From assembly GCA_026770585.1 (NCBI GenBank), contig MU646917.1, forward strand, positions 252,087-263,090: a stretch of 11,004 nucleotides of DNA, written 5' to 3'. A program made the position numbers and the translations under genes. The stretch's first letter is position 1. The number at the start of each line of letters is the position of its first letter. Below, in pieces: positions 1-5,810 of the stretch. The notes beneath the pieces were generated by a model. The model was not told the DNA's origin, did not search any database, and saw only the letters and a program-made list of their open reading frames with translations. The DNA is from Baffinella frigidus. Lineage: Eukaryota; Cryptophyceae; Cryptomonadales; Baffinellaceae.

Positions 1-39
1 GGGGGGGGGGGGGGGGTTCTGATGAGCGAGGTACCCCTG
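1..39. mobile_element. Right end of a truncated TIR-A mini-element
   Basis: A run of 16 G is followed by TTCTGATGAGCGAGG and GTACCCCTG, then TA at 40-41. This is the right terminus seen in the complete TIR-A copies at 8523-8639 and 9412-9529, including the G-run that precedes the terminal repeat. The left arm lies outside the window. One base differs from the usual TTCTTATGAGCG. Confidence 0.85.
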
Positions 40-350
40 TATCCCTGCATTGCCGCGCTACCCACAAAGTGGGCTTCGAAGGAGATTTCGACCAGAAGTC
101 ATGGTGAAATTTCGGTTAGTGCGATGTGTTTGTACGGGGCAATTCGTGCGTAGTACCACGAACATAAATGGACTGATCTGCAAAGCCCACTGTGCTCAAC
201 TGCGGAAACGATTACAAACATTACTTTTCTGGCCACGAAAATTACTACACAGATGCTTTACTACTACTATTGTAATAGTCAAGATCTGCAAAGCCCACCA
301 TGTTATGTTGTACGCGACGGCAAGACGCTGCGACCTGTGGCGTGTCTCCT
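40..350. other. Non-coding stretch with a divergent TIR-E fragment and a 16-bp direct repeat
   Basis: Positions about 53-102 resemble a decayed copy of the TIR-E end (CCCACAAAGTGGGCTTCGAA compared with CCCACACAGCGGGCTACGAC at 1476). GATCTGCAAAGCCCAC occurs exactly at 175-190 and again at 283-298. A 100-codon open frame spans the stretch, but I see no domain, codon bias or splice signals and do not call it a gene. Confidence 0.45.
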
Positions 351-416
351 AACCCCAAACCCCAAACCCCGCACCCGCACCTCTAAACTCTAAACCCCAA
401 ACTCAAAACCCCAACT
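351..416 (-). repeat. Degenerate C-rich telomere-like heptamers
   Basis: A run of CCCCAAA / CTCTAAA type units is visible. The pattern is the complement of TTTGGGG/TTTAGAG variants of TTTAGGG. Its orientation is opposite to the G-rich tract at 755-796. It is an interstitial, mutated tract, not a functional chromosome end. Confidence 0.6.
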
Positions 417-460
417 TCCAAAGCGCACATGGGCGCATGCTGTGCACACGTTTCATGGGC

Positions 461-565
461 GTCACGTGAGCGGGGCGGCACACGTCACGTCAGCGGGGCG
501 GTACACGTCACGTGAGCGGGGCGGCACACGTGAGCGGAGCGGCACACGTGAGCGGGACGGCACAG
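461..565. repeat. CACGTG-rich minisatellite, 23-bp and 18-bp units
   Basis: Three 23-bp units (461-483, 484-506, 507-529) of the form GTCACGTGAGCGGGGCGGCA plus CAC are followed by two 18-bp units (530-547, 548-565) that lack the leading GTCAC. A sixth 18-bp copy stands alone at 629-646. Most units, or the junctions between them, create CACGTG, the G-box/E-box core bound by bZIP and bHLH factors. No gene lies nearby that this would obviously regulate, so a regulatory role is speculation. Confidence 0.85.
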
Positions 566-690
566 GTTGACTGGTATTGGTTCGCGATTGGGGGGGATAC
601 AGTTAAGGGATTTTGACCATCAACTTATGTGAGCGGGGCGGCACACGTTTCGTGCTTTAGGTTTCGGGGTTCGGGTTTGAGATCCCTCTA

Positions 691-750
691 GTGAGCGTAC
701 ACGAGCCCGGGCGCACCAAATTGGTGAGACCAAATAGACTGAGACAGAGC
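691..750 (+). mobile_element. TIR-D element, 3' remnant abutting a telomere tract
   Basis: The sequence matches the right half of the complete TIR-D copy at 1767-1899 (AGCCCGGGCGCACCAAATTG, then GACAGAGC) and ends in the same TA (751-752). The left terminal repeat is absent. The right flank runs straight into TTTAGGG repeats, so the element may have inserted at the TA inside a telomere-like repeat. Confidence 0.65.
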
Positions 751-754
751 TAGG

Positions 755-796
755 TTTAGGGTTTAGGGTTTAGGGTTTAGGGTTTAGGGTTTAGGG
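755..796 (+). repeat. Perfect interstitial telomere repeat (TTTAGGG)6
   Basis: There are six uninterrupted TTTAGGG heptamers. This is the Arabidopsis-type telomere repeat, shared by many algae and alveolates. The tract is internal and continues in phase into the variant heptamer array on its right. Confidence 0.95.
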
Positions 797-1020
797 ATTC
801 GAGTTCCGGGTTCCGGGTTCCGGGTTCCGGATTTCGGGTTTCGAGTTTCGGGTGTCGGGATTCGGGTTCTGGGTTCTGGGTTCTGGGTTCTGGGTTCCGG
901 GGTCCGGGTTCCGGGTTCCGGGTTCCGGGTTCCGGATCTCGGGTTTCGGGTCTCGAGTCTCGGGTTCTGGGTTTCGGTTTTCGGTTTTCGGTTTTCGGGT
1001 TCCGGTTTTCGGGTTTCGGG
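794..1020 (+). repeat. 32-unit variant heptamer array (GGGTTYY-type)
   Basis: Thirty-two consecutive 7-bp units start at 794, 801, 808 and so on to 1011, with no insertion or deletion. Main variants are GGGTTCC, GGGTTCT, GGGTTTC and GGTTTTC, with occasional GAGTTCC and GGATTTC. The first GGG is shared with the last TTTAGGG unit, so the two arrays are in register. Because 7 is not a multiple of 3 and no unit contributes a stop, several reading frames stay open, giving artefactual proline/glutamate/arginine-rich ORFs on the minus strand and glycine/serine/phenylalanine ORFs on the plus strand. Not a gene. Confidence 0.9.
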
Positions 1021-1089
1021 GCGGGCAAGACTTTCTTCTTCTGCTTCTCGGCCTCCTTCTTGTTGTTCTCTACTTGCATCTGCGAACGC

Positions 1090-1240
1090 CAGCGGAAGCT
1101 TCAGTGAAAGCTTGGGAGTGAAAGCGTCAGTGGAAGCTTCAGTGGGAGCTTGACAGGGAGACAGCATGCGAGTGAAAGCCCCAGGGAAAAATTCAGTGAA
1201 CGCTTCAGAGAAAGCTTGAGAGTGAAAGCGTTCACTCACC
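1090..1240 (+). repeat. Degenerate short-unit repeat around AAGCTTCAGTG
   Basis: AAGCTTCAGTGAAAGCTTGG-like words recur with variation: GGAAGCTTCAGTGG, GAGTGAAAGCGTCAGTGG, CGCTTCAGAGAAAGCTTGAG. The unit is roughly 12-18 bp and irregular. This looks like an old minisatellite and no function is visible. Confidence 0.6.
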
Positions 1241-1313
1241 AGTCACCGTATCGACCCGCCCGGCTTAAGGCGCATAGACGTTTGGATCACTCATATCTAG
1301 GCTTGAGAGTAAT

Positions 1314-1432
1314 AAAGAAGAGAAGAAGAAGAAGAAGAAGAAGAAGAGAAGAAGAAGAAGAAGAAGAGAAGAAGACGAAGAAGAAGAAGAGAAGAAGAAG
1401 AAGAAGAAGAGAAGAAGAAGAAGCAGAAAAAG
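1314..1432 (+). repeat. GAA/GAAGA polypurine microsatellite
   Basis: About 119 bases are purine-only on the plus strand apart from C at 1376 and 1424. The tract is built of (GAA)n runs with periodic GAGAA slips. Such polypurine mirror-like tracts can form triplex (H-DNA) structures. Translations of it are poly-Arg, Glu, Lys or Leu/Ser/Phe shadows, not proteins. Confidence 0.9.
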
Positions 1433-1475
1433 CGTTGTCCCGCGGACGCTTTGAAGCCCTGCATCGCCCATCACT

Positions 1476-1560
1476 CCCACACAGCGGGCTACGACGGGAG
1501 TTTCGGCCCAAATCGGGCCACCTTTCCGTGACCTTATCCGTAGGAACCCCCCTATGTCAC
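1476..1560 (-). mobile_element. TIR-E element fragment
   Basis: Its reverse complement aligns over about 85 bp with the right half of the TIR-E element at 5729-5810, from the terminal CCCACACAGCGGG through TTTCGGCCCAAATCGG to CTATGT. Only scattered substitutions separate them. The other arm is missing. Confidence 0.75.
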
Positions 1561-1593
1561 GCCATTTCCCCGCAGCAACCTGCAAGTCTCCTA

Positions 1594-1717
1594 GCTCTGC
1601 CTGAGTTAATCTGGTCTCCTCGAAAAGAGGAAACCAGAAGTTGGTTCCCCAGTTTGCTGGTACAAACCCGTCAACTTATATTGTGGAAACGATCAGCCAA
1701 CCCGACTGAGGCAGAGC
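1594..1717. mobile_element. TIR-D mini-element, 124-bp variant
   Basis: The left end GCTCTGCCTGAGTTAATCTGG and right end CCGACTGAGGCAGAGC are inverted repeats, each flanked by TA (1592-1593 and 1718-1719). The interior has a hairpin formed by CTGGTCTCCTC and GAGGAAACCAG around 1611-1637, plus a CCGTCAACTT word shared with the other TIR-D copies. No coding capacity. TA flanks suggest a Tc1/mariner-superfamily MITE (Stowaway-like), which is inference. Confidence 0.75.
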
Positions 1718-1766
1718 TAGGCCTCGCTAAAGGAGCGGCTGGCGGTGAACACTTCGAAAAGTTCTA

Positions 1767-1899
1767 GCGCTGCCTCACTCGGGTTGCCGGACTATTCTCA
1801 AGTCGACATGTTGGGTGTGCGATCAAAAGCCGTCAACTTTACAGCGGGAAAGGGCCCGGGCGCACCAAATTGGCGAGCTCAACTAGACAGGGACAGAGC
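1767..1899 (+). mobile_element. TIR-D mini-element, 133 bp
   Basis: Starts GCGCTGCCTCACTCGGGTTG after TA (1765-1766) and ends GACAGGGACAGAGC before TA (1900-1901). It aligns end to end with the 134-bp copy at 4301-4434, sharing GACTATTCTCAAGT, CCGTCAACTTT and GACAGAGAC-like words. It lies 79 bp from an inverted copy at 1979-2141. Confidence 0.8.
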
Positions 1900-1914
1900 T
1901 AGAGGCTGCTCTCT

Positions 1915-1950
1915 CCCAAGCCAGTCGCCAGTCCCAAGCCAGTCGCAAGG
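1915..1950 (+). repeat. 18-bp tandem duplication
   Basis: CCCAAGCCAGTCGC plus a four-base tail occurs twice in tandem (1915-1932 and 1933-1950) in the spacer between two TIR-D copies of opposite orientation. Confidence 0.8.
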
Positions 1951-1978
1951 CGTGAGACGCGCGAGAGGGCACATTCTA

Positions 1979-2141
1979 GCTCCGGCTCAGTCTATTCCAG
2001 CTCCGTCTCATCTAGATTTATCTCACCAGTTTCACCAGTTTCGCGAGACCGGGCTCGTTTTCACCCCAAAGTTAACGGACTTATACCGCAACCCCAGGAG
2101 GTCAATTTGAGAATAGCCAGGCAACCCGAGTGAGGCAGAGC
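1979..2141 (-). mobile_element. TIR-D mini-element, inverted copy, 163 bp
   Basis: Read on the minus strand it starts GCTCTGCCTCACTCGGGTTG and continues with GGCTATTCTCAAATTGACC, GTCCGTTAACTTTGG and GAGCCCGG, matching the plus-strand copies. It is flanked by TA at 2142-2143 and 1977-1978. It is about 30 bp longer than its relatives because the distal terminal motif (GACGGAGC, then GAGCCGGAGC) is duplicated. Confidence 0.75.
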
Positions 2142-2234
2142 TAGGTCGTATGAGACAACAACGTGTCTCGAGACATCAAGTTAGCATGTGATGCTCTAGC
2201 AGGAAGACAGGTTACGCGCTAGCACCTTGTACAG

Positions 2235-2415
2235 CCACACGAGGCTATCCATGCGAACAGATTCATAAGTTAATCATTGGATTATTGCCCAGGAAACACG
2301 CCAAAAGTCAGCATTTGATCACGTTTCCGTACGGACATCCGTACGGAAACGTGATCATTTCTCCACAAATTTTAAAATGTTCTTTTATTCTGTTCGCTTG
2401 GATAGCCTTGTGTGG
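2235..2415. mobile_element. Fold-back element FB1 with perfect inner hairpin
   Basis: Outer arms 2235-2261 and 2389-2415 are inverted repeats matching at 25 of 27 positions (CCACACGAGGCTATCC and its complement). The centre holds a perfect 20-bp inverted repeat (2316-2335 and 2338-2357, TGATCACGTTTCCGTACGGA) with a 2-base loop. The DNA between outer and inner arms does not pair. No obvious target duplication, no coding content. Confidence 0.75.
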
Positions 2416-2446
2416 AGGAATGTGCAACCAAAAAAAACTGAACGTC

Positions 2447-2482
2447 GACTTGAGAATAGTCCGTAGAAACGACTGAGGGAGC
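2447..2482 (-). mobile_element. Decayed TIR-D terminal fragment
   Basis: On the minus strand, GCTCCCTCAGTCG followed by GGACTATTCTCAAGTCGAC matches the TIR-D left end. The middle is altered (TTTCTAC replaces GGTTGCC). It abuts the hairpin that begins at 2482. Confidence 0.5.
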
Positions 2483-2606
2483 GATAGACCTTGTAGAAGC
2501 TGAAGGCAGTGACCACGTGGCCACTGGCTTCAGTTTCTACAAGGGCTATCGTCACTCGAGTTGGCTGACTATATCCCTCTGGTCGTGACCAGCAGGTCAC
2601 GACCAG
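2482..2606. repeat. Two adjacent hairpins built from a membrane-exon fragment
   Basis: Hairpin 1 has imperfect 30-bp arms at 2482-2511 and 2522-2551, containing CCTTGTAGAAGCTGAAGGCA and its near complement. Hairpin 2 has perfect 12-bp arms at 2579-2590 and 2595-2606 (CTGGTCGTGACC) with an AGCA loop. The words CCTTGTAGAA, CAGTGACCAC and GACCAGCAGG also occur, in the same order on the minus strand, in the coding fragments at 3086-3145 and 3684-3745. The hairpins therefore appear to be inverted duplications of that exon sequence. Confidence 0.65.
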
Positions 2607-2700
2607 CAGGCTGTAGAAGAGGCCCAAAATGGCCCCAGAAGGGGCCCAAAATGGCTCCAGAAGGAGCCCACCGGTGAGCCCGCCAAGGGGCTCACGGGTG
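2583..2700. repeat. Short tandem duplications and a CGGTGAGCC palindrome
   Basis: Two 23-bp units containing GCCCAAAATGG and CCAGAAGG lie in tandem at about 2622-2667. They are followed by a short inverted repeat, CCGGTGAGCCC and GGGGCTCACGGG, around 2670-2698. No gene is visible here. The minus-strand open frame across it contains the interrupted membrane-exon fragment. Confidence 0.55.
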
Positions 2701-2766
2701 AATCCGTGTGGCATTAACAGGTTATGCTCTCAGGGAAACCTAAACCCTACACACCAATCCATATCG

Positions 2767-3145
2767 TTTTTTTTTTGGAAATGTCACTTTTTATTGTAGT
2801 TCAGAATAAGCTATCCACTCGAGGTTAGAAACGGGACTATTTTAAATGTGGGATTGTTAAATTTAGTACCAGTCAAGGGCAGGCTTGGTCACGTATCTCG
2901 AGGAATTCCGCGAGATACGTGACCAACGCCCCTATTTGTGTGAAAATTGCTACATACGTTTTTTTCCTTCACTTGTAAAGGACTCGTAAACTTAAAACTT
3001 TTAAAATAGTCCCTCTTCCAGTCTCGAGTGGATGTGGGAAGCTTATTAGGCTATTTTTTTGCATTCCCACTATGTGATGTGTCACCTTGTAGAAAGTGAC
3101 GCCAGTGACCACCAACAGCAGGAACATGATCATCCCAACCTCACG
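2767..3145 (-). pseudogene. Retrocopy-like 3' end of a membrane-protein mRNA, copy A, split by an insertion
   Basis: On the minus strand the segment 3145-3034 is open and encodes a hydrophobic run, VGMIMFLLLVVTGVTFYKVT, then HHIVGMQKNSLISFPH. A 217-bp fold-back element (2815-3031) interrupts it within the last few codons. After the insertion the original tail resumes: the final codons, a stop, AATAAA (complement at 2790-2795) and a 10-base poly(A) (complement at 2767-2776). Copy B at 3580-3797 has the same layout without the insertion. The only part left is a C-terminus with one visible membrane segment. I do not recognise the family. A stop, poly(A) signal and A-tract fused to coding DNA suggest a processed mRNA copied into the genome, but the two copies also share sequence beyond the A-tract, so one probably arose by DNA duplication. 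Confidence 0.65.
2815..3031. mobile_element. Fold-back element FB2, 217 bp, with AT target duplication
   Basis: Ends are CCACTCGAG and CTCGAGTGG, extended by a matching GGGACTATTTTAAA in both arms. The flanks are AT at 2813-2814 and AT at 3032-3033. The uninterrupted copy B (3629-3632) reads GCTATGCGGG, which gives the empty site and supports a 2-bp duplication. Inside, a perfect 16-bp inverted repeat (2885-2900 and 2911-2926, TTGGTCACGTATCTCG) forms the inner stem. The DNA between outer and inner stems pairs poorly. No ORF of its own. Confidence 0.85.
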
Positions 3146-3176
3146 CCCAACCCTAAACCCCATAGGTAACTGTATA

Positions 3177-3523
3177 GGACGGACTGACTTGGAGCCATTT
3201 GCATTTTCGTGGTACAAATTTGGGTCAGGGATTTGCATCGACAGGCTGTTCAAACGCGGGGCGGAAAAGCCCCCCCTTCCCGATGTCCGATTTCGAATTT
3301 GATCAACAGAGATACCCAAGCTCGCCGAGATTGGGTATCTCTGTTGATCAAATTTGAAATCGGACATCGCACGCTCGCGGCAGTCTCGCAGACGTTTTCG
3401 CTCAGGGAGACCATCAAAAGCCGTGCAGGGGGACCAACGGCTCCAATTCCAGACCTTGGTCCAAAAAATATGAGGAAACGGCTCCACCAACTGCCTCACG
3501 ATCAGGTTAGGGTCAGTCCGTCC
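3177..3523. mobile_element. Fold-back element FB3, 347 bp, with 39-bp inner stem
   Basis: Outer ends are GGACGGACTGAC and GTCAGTCCGTCC, preceded by TA (3175-3176) and followed by CA (3524-3525), probably a mutated TA. The inner stem has 39-bp arms at 3281-3319 and 3331-3369 with one mismatch and an 11-base loop. The intermediate arms share only patches such as GGAGCC and AAAGCC. Open frames on both strands are translations of the two arms: GRTD...EPF occurs in both, which is why they look alike. Not a gene. Confidence 0.8.
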
Positions 3524-3540
3524 CATTGAGATCCCCTTGT

Positions 3541-3566
3541 AAACCCTAAACCCTAAACCCTAAACA
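3541..3566 (-). repeat. (CCCTAAA)3 telomere-like tract
   Basis: Three perfect CCCTAAA units at 3544-3564 lie directly downstream (minus-strand sense) of the poly(A) of copy B, separated by GATATGGGTTGGTG. Copy A has the same linker and a decayed version of the tract near 2740. Confidence 0.9.
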
Positions 3567-3579
3567 CCAACCCATATCC

Positions 3580-3797
3580 TTTTTTTTTTTTTTGGAAATA
3601 TCACTTTTTATTGTAGTTCAGAATAAGCTATGCGGGAAGCTTATTTTGCTATTTTTTTGAATCCCCAGTATGTGATGTGTCACCTTGTAGAAGGTGATGC
3701 CAGTGACCACGACCAGCAGGAACATGAACAGCCCAACCTGCCGCGCAGCACAAACAAAGCGGATAAGACCGAGGATAAGACCGACGCCCAGCACCCG
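3580..3797 (-). pseudogene. Retrocopy-like 3' end of a membrane-protein mRNA, copy B
   Basis: On the minus strand a 59-codon open segment runs from 3797 (just after a TGA at 3800-3798) to a TGA at 3620-3618. It reads RVLGVGLILGLIRFV, CAARQ, VGLFMFLLVVVTGITFYKV, THHILGIQKNS and ends SFPHSLF. Two hydrophobic stretches, about residues 4-16 and 21-36, look like membrane segments joined by a short basic loop. The stop is followed within a few bases by AATAAA (complement at 3607-3612) and, 13 bases on, by 14 A (complement at 3580-3593). There is no start codon, so it is the 3' part of a longer coding sequence. The upstream part dissolves into the minisatellite at 3775-4180. I do not recognise the protein. 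A live terminal exon is possible but less likely. Confidence 0.65.
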
Positions 3798-4180
3798 TCA
3801 GAGCCAGCACACCGAGCCAACCCTCGGAGTCAGCACACCCCACACAAAAATAAGCCACTCACTCAGATTCAGCTCGCTCAAAAAAAGCCCCGCAGGAAGC
3901 CCGACCTGACGCCCGGCACCCGGCAGGGTCAGCACGCCCGGTCAAAACCAGCTGATCGATCGGAGCCAGCACACCCTGTCAAGGCACGCTAATCGATCAG
4001 AGTGAGCACACCCAGTCAACCGTAAGATTCAGCACACCCAGTGAAAAAACAGCACGCCCAGTGAAAAAACTACTCGCTCAGATGCAGCACTCTCAGTCAA
4101 AGCCCCGAAACAAGCCCGACCTAACGCCCGGCGTCCGCCACATAAATCACACCCAAAAACAAGCTACCCGCTCACACAAT
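3775..4180. repeat. Irregular minisatellite around CAGCACRCCCNGTCAA
   Basis: The word CAGCACACCC/CAGCACGCCC followed by AGTCAA, GGTCAA, TGTCAA or AGTGAAA recurs about nine times between 3790 and 4115. A longer companion, AAGCCCCGCAGGAAGCCCGA followed by CCTGACGCCCGGC, at about 3885-3920 returns near 4098-4135. Spacing is irregular, so this is an old, scrambled array. The plus-strand Pro/Lys/Arg-rich open frame through it is not a gene. Confidence 0.7.
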
Positions 4181-4182
4181 TC

Positions 4183-4288
4183 GCGAAGTGTGAGCCACGG
4201 TCGTGCGATCCGAAGGCTATGAGGGTCATGTAGAATCAAACATGATCCGGAGGGGGGCGTCTGATCCGAGCAGTGGCTCCCACTTCCG
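4183..4288. mobile_element. Imperfect fold-back FB4
   Basis: AAGTGTGAGCCAC (4186-4198) and GTGGCTCCCACTT (4273-4285) are inverted repeats matching at 12 of 13 positions. Weaker pairing continues inward through GCGATCCGA and CTGATCCGAGC. The element is small and has no coding capacity or clear target duplication. Confidence 0.5.
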
Positions 4289-4300
4289 AGCCGAGCTCTA

Positions 4301-4434
4301 GCTCTGCCTCATGCGGATTAACCGACTATTCTCAAGTTGACACGCTGGGTGTGCGGTGCAAATCCGTCAACTTTGGAGCGGGCAAGAGCCCAGGCTCACT
4401 GAATTTGTGAGGCCCCAATAGACAGAGACAGAGC
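4301..4434 (+). mobile_element. TIR-D mini-element, 134 bp
   Basis: Starts GCTCTGCCTCATGCGGATTA after TA (4299-4300) and ends GACAGAGACAGAGC before TA (4435-4436). The interior (GACTATTCTCAAGTTGAC, AATCCGTCAACTTTGGAGCG) aligns along its whole length with the copy at 1767-1899. The flanks are themselves complementary (CCGAGCTC on the left, GAGCTCGG on the right), so the target was near-palindromic. Confidence 0.8.
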
Positions 4435-4477
4435 TAGGAGCTCGGCACCCTCCGGCAGTGGTCGACACATCATCCAG

Positions 4478-4915
4478 GATTTAGGGTTTGGGGTTTAGGG
4501 TTTAGGGTTTAGAGTTCAGGGTTTAGGGTTTAGGATTCAGGGTTCAGGGTTTAGGGTTCAGGGTTTAGGGTTCAGGGTGTAGTGTTGAGTGTTTAGGGTT
4601 CAGGGTTTAGGGTTTAGGGTTTAGGGTTGAGGGTTTAGGGTTTAGGGTTGAGGGTTTGGGGTATCGGGTTTCGGGAGGACGCACACCAGGTAGGTCACCC
4701 AGTCAGGCACGTTCATGGAGAAGGATCCCTCGTTGCTTAGCTCAACCTGGATCAGGTGTTAGGATCTAGGGTTTAGGGATTAGGGGTAAGGGTTTAGGGT
4801 TTAGGGAAAAGGAATCCCCGTTGCATACCTCGACCTGGTTGAGGGATTCGGGATTCGGGATGAGGGATGAGGGTTTAGGGTTGTTGCGTGTGTCAGGGAC
4901 AGACAGTCATCGACG
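4478..4915 (+). repeat. Degenerate telomere-like array and first 200-bp tandem unit
   Basis: From 4478 to about 4660 the sequence is mostly TTTAGGG with TTCAGGG, TTGAGGG and GTGTAGTG variants. From 4711 a more complex unit follows: GTTCATGG, GGATCCCTCGTTGCTTAGCT, a TTTAGGG stretch, a second GGAATCCCCGTTGC motif, another TTTAGGG stretch, then TTGTTGCGTG and CAGTCATCGACGCAC. That order recurs at 5091-5287 and from 5288. No gene. Confidence 0.85.
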
Positions 4916-4925
4916 CACTTTAATA

Positions 4926-5081
4926 GGGTAACGGCCTGAAAATGGGGTAGTTAAGCCTACGGCATTGCCTAGGACTCCCTACCGTAGGCCGAGACTTTTT
5001 GGTCCTAGGATCCCTCGGCCTACGGTAGGAGGTCCTAGGCAATGCCGTATGCCTAACTACCCCATTTTCACGCCGTTAGCC
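4926..5081. mobile_element. TIR-C palindromic element, 156 bp with 68-bp arms
   Basis: Flanked by TA at 4924-4925 and 5082-5083. Left arm 4926-4993 (GGGTAACGGCCTGAAAATGG...) and right arm 5014-5081 are near-perfect inverted repeats with few mismatches and a 20-base spacer. It interrupts one of the 200-bp telomere-like units between CATCGACGCAC and GTTCATGGG; the intact junction is visible at 5275-5295. The arms carry CCTAGGA and CCTACCGTAGG, a core shared with TIR-A, TIR-B and TIR-E. Confidence 0.9.
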
Positions 5082-5087
5082 TATGAA

Positions 5088-5560
5088 CTTAGTTCATGGG
5101 ACAGGATCCCTGGTTGCTTATCTCGACCTGGGTTGAGGGTTTAGGGTTGAGGGGTAAGGTTTTAGGGTTTAGGGGAAACGATCCCTCGTTGCTTACCTCG
5201 ACCTGGTTGAGGGTTGATGGTTTAGGGGTCGGGGTTCAGGGATTAGGGTTCTTGCGTGTCAGGCACAGACAGTCATCGACGCACCCAGTTCATGGAAAAG
5301 GAACCCTCGGTGCTTAGCTCGACCTGGGTCCAGGGTTTAGGGTTTAGGGTTTAGGGTTTAGGGTGTAGGGTTTAGGGTTTAGGGTTTAGGGGTCAGAGTT
5401 GAGGGTTTAGGGAAAAGGATCCCTCGATGCTTATCTCGACATGATTTAGGGATTAGGGTTGATGGGTTCGGGTTTAGGGTTTAGGGGATTGGGTTCAGCG
5501 TTTAGAGTTTAGGGTTGATGGTGTATGATTTATGGTTTGTGGTTTAGGGTTTAGGCAGGG
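5088..5560 (+). repeat. Tandem 200-bp telomere-like units 2 and 3
   Basis: Unit 2 spans about 5091-5287 and unit 3 begins at 5288. Each contains two GGATCCCTCGTTGCTTA(C/T)-CTCGACCTGG motifs (near 5104, 5189, 5298 and 5417) alternating with TTTAGGG runs; 5332-5392 is the longest, with several perfect units. The boundary word CAGTCATCGACGCACCCAG also appears at 5818-5837, marking the start of another, diverged unit beyond the TIR-E element. Confidence 0.85.
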
Positions 5561-5649
5561 GAGGAGCCGGAGAGGGCGTGAGTACATTTATGCTCAGGAC
5601 ACGTTCGCGAAAAAGGGAGTGTGGCGTGTTGTTCTACAATGATGCGTGT

Positions 5650-5810
5650 CCACGCAGCGGACGTCGAAGGGATTTTGAACAACCCATAAGCGATCAGACC
5701 TAGGACCCTACGGTAGGCAACCCGTAGGGACATAGGGGGTTGCTACGCATAAGGTAACGGAAAGGTGGTCCGATTTGGGCCGAAAATCCCTTGGTGGCCC
5801 GCTGTGTGGG
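5650..5810. mobile_element. TIR-E element, about 160 bp
   Basis: Terminal arms 5650-5676 and 5783-5809 are inverted repeats matching at 22 of 27 positions (CCACGCAGCGG... compared with CCACACAGCGG...). The interior has CCTAGGACCCTACGGTAGGC, the core also present in TIR-A, TIR-B and TIR-C. A half copy lies at 1476-1560 and a diverged trace near 53-102. Target duplication not evident. Confidence 0.7.

Noticed and set aside
777-1239. Long open frames rich in Pro/Glu/Arg/Asn (minus) and Gly/Phe/Ser (plus)
   Set aside because: They are translations of the 7-bp repeat, which cycles through three frames and stays open because few units contain stops.
1150-1767. 205-codon plus-strand frame with Arg/Glu/Lys runs and antisense Leu/Ser/Phe frames
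   Set aside because: The body is the GAA microsatellite; the remainder crosses TIR-E and TIR-D sequences.
2969-3526. 185-codon minus-strand frame as an intact gene
   Set aside because: It joins the two arms of fold-back FB3, the membrane-exon fragment and part of FB2; a chimera of repeats.
3649-3992. Plus-strand 120-codon frame, Pro/His/Lys-rich
   Set aside because: It runs antisense to the membrane fragment and then through the minisatellite; no support as a gene.
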